A DNA stretch of 64,000 nucleotides from Bdellovibrionales bacterium (GCA_016713885.1 JADJOF010000001.1:496001-560000); one strand, 5' to 3'. Positions 44,070 through 52,794 are shown, counted from the stretch's first letter. Notes: a model not told the origin generated them from the sequence alone. A program made the numbers and translations.

Positions 44070-45635
44070 ATGCACGCGAAAAAGAGAACGCTGTCGGTCC
44101 ATGAACGTCCTGCGATGTTGAAGGATCTTGAGTCTAAAGTTTTCGATCTCGTTATCATCGGCGGTGGAATCACCGGAGCGGGTGTGGCCCGCGATGCCGC
44201 GTCTCGCGGAATGTCCGTGGCCCTGATTGAAATGCAGGACTTCGCACAGGGAACAAGCTCTCGCTCAAGCAAGCTTGTTCACGGCGGCATTCGTTATTTA
44301 GAAAATTTTGAATTTCACCTCGTTTTTGAAGCCCTGAGCGAACGCGCGCTCTTGTTTGAGATTGCGCCGACCCTGGTTCACCCACTTCGATTTGTGTTGC
44401 CACTCTATAAGGGGAATCGAGTCGGCATGTTTAAGATGGGCCTTGGTATGTGGGCTTACGATGCATTGTCGCTGTTTGAAGCTCCTGAGCTTCATGAGCG
44501 TCTTTCGGCCGAGGAGTCGACTGAACGTTTACCGCTTCTTCAGGGACAGGATCTTCAGGGCAGCTACGTCTACAGCGACGCTTACATGGATGATGACCGC
44601 CTTGTTCACGAGACAATGCGCTCTGCTGTCCGCATGGGCGCGCTGGCCGTCAATCGCGTCCAAGCGAGAGACGCAGAATTCTCCGATGGCAAGATGACGG
44701 CGCTGACTGCAGCCGACCTTGTCTCGGGTCGTTCTCTCAAGATTCGGGGCAAACACTTCATGTCGACGACGGGTCCGTGGACCGACAAGGTCGCAATGGA
44801 TCTGGTGAAAAAATGGAAACCGGTGCTGCGTCCATCGAAGGGCGTTCATCTGACATTTAATCGTTCGCGCTTTGACGTGAATGACGCCATCGTAATGGCG
44901 GCTGACAATGATAAGCGGATTGTCTTCGGAATTCCTCGGCATGAAATGTTCATCATTGGCACAACGGATACGGACTTCCGCGACGATCCGGAGAATGTTT
45001 CAGTGACGCCCGATGACGTCCGCTACCTTCTTGATGTGGCAGGATGGTATTTTCCAGGAGCAAATCTTACAGCAGACGATATTGTGGCAAGCTACGCCGG
45101 CGTTCGCCCGTTGGTTGACGACGGATCAGAGTCAGAATCCAAGACATCGCGCGAACATCTGATCTTGCGCGATGACCGCAACATCACTTTCATTGCCGGC
45201 GGCAAGTACACGACCTACCGTCGTATGGCCGCTGACGCCGTCGATGCTGCACTCGACGCCTATACATTCGAAGACCGCGCCCGATTCGGTGTGTCCAATA
45301 CAAAAGAGCCGCTCAATCCTAAAGCTTCAGCCGAAGCACTCGAAGCGGCTCATCGCCAAGTCGATGACTTTGCTTTTGAGAACAAGCTCGGTCGCGATGC
45401 CGTGAAGCTTCTGGTCGAACGCCACGCACTTGAAATCAAAGACCTTCTCAAGTTTGATCCAGGCCCTTCGCACACTGATGACGAGCGGGTGTTTGTGATG
45501 GAAGCTCATCACGCCATTCGGGAGACAATGTGTGATTCGCTTGTCGACTTCTATTTCCGCCGCGTTCCGCTCTTTTTGTCGCGGGCTGACCACGGCCTTC
45601 CACTTTTATCAAAAATCGGCCGAGCGTTTCCTTAA
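44070..45635 (+). CDS. glpD: FAD-dependent glycerol-3-phosphate dehydrogenase
   Basis: 521 residues. The FAD dinucleotide fold is DLVIIGGGITGAGVARDAASRG, with QGTSSRSSKLVHGGIRYLE and later FIIGTTDTDFRDDPENV and ITFIAGGKYTTYR as GlpD signatures. It oxidises glycerol-3-phosphate to DHAP at the inner membrane and passes electrons to quinone. The C-terminus stops at KIGRAFP, which looks ~20-30 residues short for the family, and the stop is back-to-back with the frameshifted pilT end. A small error at this junction may have shortened both. Confidence 0.9.
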   Translation: MHAKKRTLSVHERPAMLKDLESKVFDLVIIGGGITGAGVARDAASRGMSVALIEMQDFAQGTSSRSSKLVHGGIRYLENFEFHLVFEALSERALLFEIAPTLVHPLRFVLPLYKGNRVGMFKMGLGMWAYDALSLFEAPELHERLSAEESTERLPLLQGQDLQGSYVYSDAYMDDDRLVHETMRSAVRMGALAVNRVQARDAEFSDGKMTALTAADLVSGRSLKIRGKHFMSTTGPWTDKVAMDLVKKWKPVLRPSKGVHLTFNRSRFDVNDAIVMAADNDKRIVFGIPRHEMFIIGTTDTDFRDDPENVSVTPDDVRYLLDVAGWYFPGANLTADDIVASYAGVRPLVDDGSESESKTSREHLILRDDRNITFIAGGKYTTYRRMAADAVDAALDAYTFEDRARFGVSNTKEPLNPKASAEALEAAHRQVDDFAFENKLGRDAVKLLVERHALEIKDLLKFDPGPSHTDDERVFVMEAHHAIRETMCDSLVDFYFRRVPLFLSRADHGLPLLSKIGRAFP

Positions 45636-46807
45636 GCTTGTTGGCGAGGTTGTTGATCGCACCCATCGGTCCGCTCTGTTGCATTGTGATTCCGCCATTG
45701 GGCGGAGGCGGCATGTGGCCCGGAGATGGAGGAGCCGCAGCGCCGCCAATGATCGGTCCTTTTTCTTCGCCCTTCTCTAAGATTTGCCCAGAAACTCCAG
45801 CCCGACCCTCTCGTCAAAAGACCACGAGCCATTAGGCCATCGACCGCCGATTCGTAAGTCTGCATCCCTTGGTTGCGTCCAACCTGCATGGCCGACGGAA
45901 TTTGGAAGGTCTTGCCTTCGCGAATCAGGTTTGCGATCGCCTTATTGCAGAACAGGATTTCTTGAACTGCAACGCGGCCTTTGCCGTCCGATTTTGGTAG
46001 CAGCGATTGCGAGATGACGCCGCGTAACGACTCTGACAGCTGAACGCGAATCTGTGACTGCCGATCGCCAGGAAAGACATCGATGATACGATCAACTGTT
46101 TTATGGGCGTTATTGGTATGGAGAGTGCCAAACACCAAGTGTCCTGTTTCCGCCGCCGAGATGGCGAGCGAAATCGTTTCAAGGTCGCGCATCTCGCCCA
46201 CGAGAATCACATCGGGATCTTCGCGAAGTGCGGCTTTGAGTGCGTTCGCAAACGACTTCGAATGATTATGAACTTCGCGCTGGTTGATGAGCGACTTTAA
46301 ACTCGGATGCACAAATTCGATCGGATCTTCGATTGTCAGGATATGTGAATTCTGTGTCGCATTGATGTGGTGAATGAGCGCGGCAAGCGTGGTTGATTTA
46401 CCAGAACCGGTTGGGCCGGTGACGCAGATCAGGCCTTTATGGCAATTGATCATCTCCAGACAGGCGGCGGGCAGCCCGAGTTCTTCAACAGTCTTAATTT
46501 TTGTCGGGATGACCCGAAAGACCGAGCCGATCCCTTTGCGCTGCATAAAGACGTTCACGCGAAAGCGGCCGAGGCCCTCGATGGTGTATGCACAGTCGAG
46601 TTCCCAGTTGGTGACGAACTCTTTCTTCTGTTTCTCAGTGAGGATCTCAAAAATCATCAGCTGTGCGTCCTCAGCCGTCAGCATAGGCTGATCGAGCTTC
46701 ACCATATCGCCGTGAAGTCGAAGATACGGCGGCGCACCCGACACAACGTGCAGGTCGGAAGCGCCTTTTTCTACCATCAGTTTGAAAAGCTCATCGATCT
46801 TTGCCAT
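45632..46807 (-). CDS. pilT: PilT twitching-motility ATPase, 3' end frameshifted
   Basis: A hexameric ATPase that retracts type IV pili. Walker A GPTGSGKST, Asp box ILTIEDPIEFVH, Walker B VGEMRDLET and His box GHLVFGTLHTNNAHKTVDRIIDVFP are intact. After MARGLLTR the reading frame becomes atypical (WSFWANLREGRRKRTDHW). Nearby frames give either RVGLEFLGKS followed by a stop at 45777-45779, or a Pro/Gly-rich tail (GGAAAPPSPGHMPPPPNGG). A one-base error near 45815-45825 is likely. The start has no perfect Shine-Dalgarno. No other pilus genes are in the window. Confidence 0.92.
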   Translation of the reverse strand: MAKIDELFKLMVEKGASDLHVVSGAPPYLRLHGDMVKLDQPMLTAEDAQLMIFEILTEKQKKEFVTNWELDCAYTIEGLGRFRVNVFMQRKGIGSVFRVIPTKIKTVEELGLPAACLEMINCHKGLICVTGPTGSGKSTTLAALIHHINATQNSHILTIEDPIEFVHPSLKSLINQREVHNHSKSFANALKAALREDPDVILVGEMRDLETISLAISAAETGHLVFGTLHTNNAHKTVDRIIDVFPGDRQSQIRVQLSESLRGVISQSLLPKSDGKGRVAVQEILFCNKAIANLIREGKTFQIPSAMQVGRNQGMQTYESAVDGLMARGLLTRGSGWSFWANLREGRRKRTDHWRRCGSSISGPHAASAQWRNHNATERTDGCDQQPRQQA

Positions 46808-46887
46808 GATCCCATCACCTGTTCTAAATAAGTGAACACACGTACTTTTCGGCCGTTTTGCGTCAACAAATGAGGCGGGGCTAAGCG

Positions 46888-48465
46888 ATGGCGACAGAAA
46901 TCTTGATCAACGTCCGGCCCAGCGAGACCCGCGTTGCTTATATTGAAAATGGCGTACTCAACGACTTAAAGATCGAGCGCAAGATGTCCCCGACGTTGGT
47001 CGGGTCGGTCTATCGGGGCAAGGTTATGCGGGTGCTGCCGGGGATGCAGGCAGCGTTTGTCGACATCGGTCTTGATCGCGCGGCGTTTCTTTATGTCGGC
47101 GACGTTCGACCGAATCTCGATTCTGACACGGCGGGGCTTCTCGATGAAGAAACCGAAGAGTCGACCGATTCTTCTGACGGCACTTCGATCGCGGCAACAC
47201 ACGACGCTCCTGATAAGCCGCGCATTCAGGATCTCATCAACGAGGGTCAGACGATACTCGTTCAGGTGGCCAAGGACCCGCTCGGCACAAAGGGCGCGCG
47301 AATCACAACGCACATTTCTCTTCCGGGCCGGCATGTCGTTTACTTGCCGACATTGAATCATCGCGGTGTTTCTCGCCGCATTGAAGATCCGGCCGAGCGT
47401 GATCGTCTGCGCGACATCGTCGCCGCCATCGATCCGAAGGGCGGCGTGATCGTTCGTACTGCGGGAGAGAGCGCGACCGAATCCAGTCTTCGCGCCGACC
47501 TCGAATACCTCGGCCGTATTTGGCAAGATGTGCAAAAGGCCTATGAAAAGCGGAGCAAGCCCGGGCTTGTTCATGCCGAACCCGACGTTGAGCTGCGCGC
47601 ACTTCGCGACCTTCTCAGCGACGAAGTCGACCGCGTCGTGATCGACGATGAAGAGGCGCATCGCAAGATCATCGCTTTCATCTCGCAATTCATGCCGCGT
47701 TTCAAAAGCCGCGTTTCTCTCTATAAAGAAAATCGTCCGCTCTTTGATCAATACGAAATCGACATTGAAATTTCACGTTCACTGGAGCGCAAGATTTGGC
47801 TCAAGTCCGGCGGTTACATTGTGATCGATGAGGCCGAAGCGCTCGTGGTCATCGACGTCAACACCGGCCGCTACGTTGGCAAGCGCGATCTTGAAGACAC
47901 GATTCTCAAAACCAATCTCGAAGCGGTCCGCGAGATCGCACACCAACTGCGCATTCGAAACTGCGGCGGCATCATCATCATCGACTTTATCGATATGGAA
48001 AAAGAAGCGCATCGTGAGAAGGTTCTCGAGGCGCTTCGCGAAGAGCTTGTTCGCGATCGCGCAAAGACGACCGTGCTTTCGATGTCGAACCTCGGCCTTG
48101 TTGAAATGACTCGCAAGCGCATTCGCCCAAGTTTGGTTAAAACACTGTGTGAGCCCTGCAGTTACTGCGACGGAAAAGGCTACGTAAAAACCAAGGGCAC
48201 GATTTCGCGGGAAATCTTCCGCGATCTCGAACGTGAGGCCCTTGTTCCGCTGGCACCTGACGCCTCTTTCATCGTTCATTGCCATGCCGAGATCGGCGAT
48301 CATATTTATGCCGAAGAGAGCGAGGCGCTCGAGGATGTTGAGCGTCGGATTGGCCAGAGTCTGGTTTTAAGCTTGAACCGGGATTTCATCGCGAGCAGTT
48401 TGAGATCTACCGAATTGGCCAGCAATCAGCTAAGTAGCTATTTTAACAGCGATATTTCATCTTAG
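46888..48465 (+). CDS. rng: Ribonuclease G/E
   Basis: 525 residues. An S1 RNA-binding domain opens the protein (VGSVYRGKVMRVLPGMQAAFVDIGLDRAAFL). An acidic insertion (~87-115) follows. The catalytic metal residues are in VVIDVNTGRYVG and IIIDFIDME, and the zinc-link CEPCSYCDGKGYVK is present. It lacks the long C-terminal scaffold of RNase E, so it is RNase G-like: an endonuclease maturing rRNA and decaying mRNA. It lies directly upstream of rplU-rpmA-obgE, a common arrangement. Confidence 0.95.
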   Translation: MATEILINVRPSETRVAYIENGVLNDLKIERKMSPTLVGSVYRGKVMRVLPGMQAAFVDIGLDRAAFLYVGDVRPNLDSDTAGLLDEETEESTDSSDGTSIAATHDAPDKPRIQDLINEGQTILVQVAKDPLGTKGARITTHISLPGRHVVYLPTLNHRGVSRRIEDPAERDRLRDIVAAIDPKGGVIVRTAGESATESSLRADLEYLGRIWQDVQKAYEKRSKPGLVHAEPDVELRALRDLLSDEVDRVVIDDEEAHRKIIAFISQFMPRFKSRVSLYKENRPLFDQYEIDIEISRSLERKIWLKSGGYIVIDEAEALVVIDVNTGRYVGKRDLEDTILKTNLEAVREIAHQLRIRNCGGIIIIDFIDMEKEAHREKVLEALREELVRDRAKTTVLSMSNLGLVEMTRKRIRPSLVKTLCEPCSYCDGKGYVKTKGTISREIFRDLEREALVPLAPDASFIVHCHAEIGDHIYAEESEALEDVERRIGQSLVLSLNRDFIASSLRSTELASNQLSSYFNSDISS

Positions 48466-48466
48466 T

Positions 48467-48499
48467 GAGAAGAATTCCCGCCGTTTAAGTGTTCTTCTC
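48467..48499 (+). promoter_or_regulatory. Hairpin upstream of rplU
   Basis: GAGAAGAA (48467-48474) pairs with TTCTTCTC (48492-48499) around a 17-base loop just after the rng stop. It may terminate or attenuate rng transcription; there is no U-tract. Confidence 0.35.
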
Positions 48500-48502
48500 A
48501 AG

Positions 48503-48531
48503 TTGCTGAATTCATTGACAGACCCTAGCTT
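48503..48531 (+). promoter_or_regulatory. Predicted rplU promoter
   Basis: TTGCTG (48503-48508), 17 bases, TAGCTT (48526-48531). A TTGACA lies inside the spacer (48516-48521) but has no good -10 at the right distance. The predicted leader is ~50 bases. Confidence 0.4.
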
Positions 48532-48585
48532 GCCATGGCACTACCGAGTGCTTCGCGTGAGTTTGTCTGCATTTTTGGAGGTTTC

Positions 48586-49038
48586 ATGTTCGCCATTATT
48601 CGTACCGGCGGAAAGCAATATCGAGTTCAAGCTGGTGACACGGTTCGTGTTGAGAAGCTTGAGAAAAATCTTGGCGATACATTTGATCTGACCGACATCC
48701 TCATGGTTGGCGGCGACAAGGCGTTCATCGGTGAGCCCGTTGTTAAAAACGCGAAAGTCACAGTGACCGTTGTTCGCCAAGCGAAAGACGCAAAGATCAT
48801 CGTTTTCAAAAAGAAGCGTCGTCAAGGTTATCGCCGCACAGCTGGTCATCGCCAGCCGTTCACTGAACTTTTTGTTCAGGCGATCACTTCTCCAGAAGGT
48901 CAGACAGCAAAAGCTGAAACAAAAGCTCATGTTATCGACCCCAAGAAGAAGGCGGAGCGTCAAGCGGCTCATGTTCAACAGCTGAAAACAGCTGGAAAAA
49001 CAGCGGTCGTTGAAGCGAAAAGAAAAAGGCAGCAGTAA
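48586..49038 (+). CDS. rplU: 50S ribosomal protein bL21, C-terminal end frameshifted
   Basis: The true start is ATG at 48586, preceded by TTTGGAGG, giving MFAIIRTGGKQYRVQAGD, a classic bL21 opening. KIIVFKKKRRQGYRRTAGHRQPFT is the conserved 23S-binding end. A Lys/Ala-rich extension follows. As printed it stops at 49038, but one missing A in the run at 49018-49021 breaks a longer basic tail (see next entry). It binds 23S rRNA and is co-transcribed with rpmA. Confidence 0.95.
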   Translation: MFAIIRTGGKQYRVQAGDTVRVEKLEKNLGDTFDLTDILMVGGDKAFIGEPVVKNAKVTVTVVRQAKDAKIIVFKKKRRQGYRRTAGHRQPFTELFVQAITSPEGQTAKAETKAHVIDPKKKAERQAAHVQQLKTAGKTAVVEAKRKRQQ

Positions 49039-49148
49039 AAGTAGCGGCGAAGAAGAAAGCTGTTACTCGTGTTGCAAAGAAGAAAACTGTGGCGAAAAAA
49101 GCAAAGCCAGCAGCAAAAAAGACCGCGAAAAAAGCTTCGAAGAAGTAA
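49018..49148 (+). other. Out-of-frame Lys/Ala-rich tail of bL21 (histone H1-like)
   Basis: With one extra A at 49018-49021 the L21 frame continues for about 40 residues of AAKKKAV, VAKKKTVAKKAKPAAKK and AKKASKK type and ends at TAA 49146-49148. The composition is that of histone H1-like tails, and codon structure supports translation. Such extensions occur on some ribosomal proteins but are uncommon on L21. Confidence 0.65.
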
Positions 49149-49204
49149 GCGGTCGGTTTAAAGTTATAATTTCTTGATGAATTGAGTCGGCTCAGGAGCG
49201 AGAG

Positions 49205-49474
49205 ATGGCAAGTAAGAAGGCAGCAGGTAGTACCCGGAACGGTCGTGATAGTATTGGTCGTCGCCTTGGCGTGAAGCGCTTTGGTGGAGAGGCTGTAAAG
49301 CCTGGAACAATCATCGTTCGTCAGCGTGGAACAAAATTCCACCTCGGCAATAACGTTCGAATGGGCCGTGACTTCACGATCTATTCTGTTATCGCAGGTG
49401 CAGTAAAGTTTGAGCGAATCAACAAAGACCGCACAAAAGTCAGCGTTTATCCAGCGACTGCGAAGTCTGCCTAA
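49205..49474 (+). CDS. rpmA: 50S ribosomal protein bL27
   Basis: 89 residues with the bL27 hallmarks ASKKAAGSTRNGRDSIGRRLGVKRFGG and GTIIVRQRGTKFHLGNNVRMGRDFTI. It starts with MASKKA directly, so no N-terminal cleavage extension is present. AGGAG stands six bases before the ATG. L27 reaches into the peptidyl-transferase centre. A terminator follows. Confidence 0.97.
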   Translation: MASKKAAGSTRNGRDSIGRRLGVKRFGGEAVKPGTIIVRQRGTKFHLGNNVRMGRDFTIYSVIAGAVKFERINKDRTKVSVYPATAKSA

Positions 49475-49543
49475 GTCTGAACGGACTCTTTTCGTTTAGA
49501 GTCTTTCGACAGGGCAAACCGAGCAAATTCTGCGGATAGTGCG

Positions 49544-49572
49544 AAGGCTGGTCTTATTGACCAGCCTTTTTG
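49544..49572 (+). terminator. Intrinsic terminator after rpmA
   Basis: GGCTGGTC/GACCAGCC (49546-49553 and 49559-49566) around TTATT, followed by TTTTTG. Confidence 0.9.
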
Positions 49573-49619
49573 TTTTTAATGTTTGTGAGGCTCCGCACTG
49601 GTGCCGAGATGGTGAAGCC

Positions 49620-50639
49620 GTGAAGTTCGTCGACGAAGTTTCTATTTCTGTGAGCTCAGGAAAAGGCGGAGCAGGTGCCGTCAGTTTTCGGCGCGAGGCA
49701 ATGGAGGCCCGCGGTGGGCCCGATGGCGGCGATGGCGGGCGCGGAGGCCATGTCGTTTTTCGAGTCCAGCCCCAGCTCAACACTCTGATCGACTATCGCT
49801 TTAAGAAGAAGTTCTCGGCCGAAAATGGCCACCCCGGACGCTTCAGCAATATGACCGGAGCAGATGGTAAAGATCTTATTCTGGAAGTTCCACCAGGCAC
49901 TGTTGTGAAAGATGCCGAGACTCAAGAGGTTTTGCTCGATCTTTCAGAGCCTGGCGATACGGTTTTTCTCAAAGGCGGTCGTGGCGGCAAGGGGAACTGG
50001 TTTTTCAGAACCAGTGTGAACCAGGCACTAGAGAACGCTCAGTTTGGCGAAATGGGCGATCTTCGTTAAGTTCACTTGGAGTTGAAGCTTATCGCTGATG
50101 TCGGTGTGATCGGTTATCCGAACGCCGGCAAGTCGACATTGATCTCGTCGATATCCGCAGCCAAGCCAAAGATTGCCGATTATCCCTTCACGACGTTGGC
50201 GCCTAATCTTGGCGTCGTTCGGGCTCACGATGAGCGCTCGTTTGTCGTCGCCGATATCCCGGGTTTGGTTCCTGGCGCCCATAAGGGGATTGGCCTTGGA
50301 ACGCAGTTCCTTCGTCACATTGAGCGGACTAACCTTTTTGTGCATCTGATTGACGCCAGTGGTTCGGCAGGGCGGGATCCGCTTCAGGACTACCGTGATA
50401 TTATGCATGAGCTTGTTGAGTACGATCGCGCCAAAGCCGAAGAGGAGGGGTTCCGCCCTCTCGCTGAGCGTGAGCAGCTTGTGGTTCTCAATAAAATTGA
50501 TGTTTTGCCACCAGAAGATTTAGCGATCTTGCAGGATCGTTTTGCGCGTGAGGGGATTGCCATACTTTCAATATCGGCGGCATCACATCGTGGACTGCGT
50601 GAACTGGTGACGGAAATTGGAAAGCGAGTTTTGAAATGA
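49620..50639 (+). CDS. obgE: GTPase Obg, interrupted by an in-frame stop as printed
   Basis: A ribosome-assembly and stress-response GTPase. The glycine-rich Obg domain (GKGGAGAVSFRREAMEARGGPDGGDGGRGG) and the G domain (GYPNAGKST, TTLAPNLG, DIPGLVPGAHKGIGLG, NKID) are in the same frame but separated by TAA at 50067-50069. The stretch GDLR-stop-VHLELKLIADVG corresponds to the usual GE.R..LELKLIADVG, so one residue is replaced by a stop. A single AAA-to-TAA change, in the sequence data or in the cell, would explain it. Obg is essential in most bacteria. The GTG start at 49620 follows GAGATGG. Confidence 0.92.
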
Positions 50640-51655
50640 GTCGTATTGGAATTTTTGGTGGCACCTTTAATCCGCTTCATGTTGGTCACATCCAATGCGT
50701 GCGAACTGTTCGCAACCGCCTGAGTCTGGAACGTATTTTTGTCGTTCCCGCGGCTCAGAATCCACGCAAGCCGCGAACCGAAGGACCGAAGGACAGTGAG
50801 CGTCTTGAAATGTGTCACATCGGTTTTGCGGCGGACGCAGAATTTGTCACAGTCGATGATCGTGAAATCACTCGCGGTGGACTTTCGTATACGGTAACGA
50901 CGGTCGAGTCTTTTGCGAAAGAGCACGACCCGTCAGAGATCCATTTGATTATCGGTATGGACCAGTTCGATGATTTTGATCGCTGGCATCGCATTGATCG
51001 TCTTCTTGAGCTTAGCAATGTGGTTGTCGTTTCGCGAATGGGACATCCAATTCCGCAGATGATTTCTGATTTTCCAGAAGGCTTGCGTCCATATATCACT
51101 GATTTTGAGAAGGGCTTTGCGCAGCTTTCGACAGGTCGTCATATCGAGTTTGTTCGGATGAGCGATGTCGACGTGTCGGCAAGTGATGTTCGCCGCCGCA
51201 TTCGCACGGGTCGTTCTGTTGAGCGCTTTGTGACGATCGAAGTTGAAGACTTCATCAAAAAGCATGGACTCTACGGACCGATCGGTCCCCGAATTGGCGA
51301 CTATGAGCAGTTTGCTCGTTTTTGCGGTGACGCTCTCTATAACAAAAAAGGTCTAAACGTTCGCGGCTTCGATTTGCGTCCGACATCCGCTCCATCAGAG
51401 TTTGCCGTCGTGGCGTCGGGCACGAGCACGCGCCATGCTTCGGCGCTCGCCGAGTCGGTTTTGAATGCGGTGAAAGATGAGTTCAACGTTTTCCCACAAA
51501 GCGTTGAGGGCATGGGCGAGGGGCGCTGGGTGTTGTTGGATTACGGATCGCTCATCGTGCACGTCTTCTACGACTTTGTTCGTCAGGAGTATCGTCTTGA
51601 AGAGCTCTGGAAAGACGGTCGTGACCTTGACCTCAAGGATCCGCTGAAGCTGTGA
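50636..51655 (+). CDS. Fused NadD-RsfS: nicotinate-nucleotide adenylyltransferase plus ribosome silencing factor
   Basis: 339 residues in one uninterrupted frame. Residues 1-~215 are NadD: GIFGGTFNPLHVGHI (nucleotidyl-transfer GxFxPxHxGH motif), IIGMDQF, VSASDVRRRIRTGRS. Residues ~225-335 are RsfS: ASGTSTRHASALAESV, VEGMGEGRWVLLDYGSLIVHVF, RQEYRLEELW. NadD makes deamido-NAD; RsfS binds uL14 and blocks subunit joining when nutrients are scarce. In most bacteria they are adjacent separate genes. Here the linker (GLYGPIGPRIGDYEQFARFC) has no stop or start signal. The next gene is rlmH, the usual neighbour of rsfS. Confidence 0.93.
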   Translation: MSRIGIFGGTFNPLHVGHIQCVRTVRNRLSLERIFVVPAAQNPRKPRTEGPKDSERLEMCHIGFAADAEFVTVDDREITRGGLSYTVTTVESFAKEHDPSEIHLIIGMDQFDDFDRWHRIDRLLELSNVVVVSRMGHPIPQMISDFPEGLRPYITDFEKGFAQLSTGRHIEFVRMSDVDVSASDVRRRIRTGRSVERFVTIEVEDFIKKHGLYGPIGPRIGDYEQFARFCGDALYNKKGLNVRGFDLRPTSAPSEFAVVASGTSTRHASALAESVLNAVKDEFNVFPQSVEGMGEGRWVLLDYGSLIVHVFYDFVRQEYRLEELWKDGRDLDLKDPLKL

Positions 51656-52122
51656 TCCTAACGTTTCTCTTTGTTGGTGCGGATCGGGTGAGCTGGCTTC
51701 AAGACTTTGAAGCCGAGTACCTTGAGAAAATTCAGCGCTATCATCGTGCCGAAGTTGTGCGGTTAAAGCCGTCTCGTGACGAGCGCTCCAACTCTGAAAT
51801 TAAAAAGAAGAACGAAACTGATCTTTTGCTCTCACGGATTAAAGACTCTGACTTCCTTGTCGTATTTGACGAGCGAGGTGAGACCTTGGGTTCGGTGCCG
51901 TTCTCGAAAAAAATGGAAAGCTGGTTTAATCGCGGCAAGTCGCGCCTGGTTTTTTGTGTGGGCGGAGCCTTTGGTTTTGATGACCGCCTTCGCGCGCGTG
52001 CAGACGCGACGATTTCTCTTTCGGGATTTGTTCTGAACCACCATGTCGCTCAGGCTGTGGTGCTTGAACAGATCTACCGTGCGATCTCGATTCAAAAGAA
52101 TCTTCCGTATCACAACGTGTGA
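51652..52122 (+). CDS. rlmH: 23S rRNA (pseudouridine-1915-N3) methyltransferase
   Basis: 156 residues, SPOUT superfamily. FLVVFDERGETLGSVPFS, the knotted SAM site VFCVGGAFGFDDRLRARADATISLSGFVLNHHVAQAVVLEQIYRA-type region in short segments, and the conserved YHN end identify RlmH. It methylates pseudouridine 1915 of 23S rRNA. The GTG start at 51652 overlaps the TGA of nadD-rsfS. Confidence 0.95.
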   Translation: MILTFLFVGADRVSWLQDFEAEYLEKIQRYHRAEVVRLKPSRDERSNSEIKKKNETDLLLSRIKDSDFLVVFDERGETLGSVPFSKKMESWFNRGKSRLVFCVGGAFGFDDRLRARADATISLSGFVLNHHVAQAVVLEQIYRAISIQKNLPYHNV

Positions 52123-52158
52123 TTTGCTAACGGCGTAAAAGTTGAACGATCTCAGTCC

Positions 52159-52794
52159 ATGCTTATGGAATGGATTTTGGGACGGTGTTTAGGTTGTGGG
52201 CGGGGCGGGCCTCGGATCTGTGCTCATTGTGCTTTGATTTTGGATGGACAGCGGTGTCCCGACGGGATGTGGCGAGTTGAGGATCAAGCGCTGCCGTTCG
52301 TTCTGCGCGGGCTTTATCGGTGGGATGAGAGCGACGCCAGCTCTGCTGCAAGGTTACGATCGGTGATTTTGTCCTCAAAAGGAGGGCCTTCGGGGGAGCT
52401 GACTCGCACCTGGACCAGCAGTTTTGTTGCGACGGCTCTTCGCGAGAGGTGTCGTTTTACCCATGTGGTCAATCCGCCGGGGCGGTCGGGCCTTTGGGAG
52501 CTGGATCACTCGGGTGCCGTGGCGGCCGAGATCGCCGCTGTTCTGGAGCTGGAGCATTTTAAGGAAGTCTATCGGCCAAAGGGGAGTGGCCAGCGACAGA
52601 AGGAGAAGGGGCGCGACGAAAGGCTTTCGACGGGGCATCTCTCGATTTTGAGCGAGGTTCCTCGGGGGGCGTCATGGCTATTTGTCGACGATGTGGTGGC
52701 GACCGGCGGTACCGCATGCCGGGTTTGGAAAGCGCTGGGTAAGCCCCGGCGCTTTGAGGCATGGGCGATTGCCTGGCGGACGCGCCAGCGATAG
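52159..52794 (+). CDS. comF: ComF-family phosphoribosyltransferase-like protein
   Basis: 211 residues. An N-terminal zinc-finger-like C..C...C..C (CLGCGRGGPRICAHC) precedes a phosphoribosyltransferase fold with the PRPP loop WLFVDDVVATGGTA. ComF homologues act in natural competence in some bacteria, but many have no known role. No perfect ribosome site is seen; two ATGs (52159, 52165) are possible starts. It lies 36 bases after rlmH. Confidence 0.82.
   Translation: MLMEWILGRCLGCGRGGPRICAHCALILDGQRCPDGMWRVEDQALPFVLRGLYRWDESDASSAARLRSVILSSKGGPSGELTRTWTSSFVATALRERCRFTHVVNPPGRSGLWELDHSGAVAAEIAAVLELEHFKEVYRPKGSGQRQKEKGRDERLSTGHLSILSEVPRGASWLFVDDVVATGGTACRVWKALGKPRRFEAWAIAWRTRQR

Noticed and set aside
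48516..48521. TTGACA as the rplU -35 box
   Set aside because: No acceptable -10 lies 16-18 bases downstream; TTGCTG-17-TAGCTT fits better.
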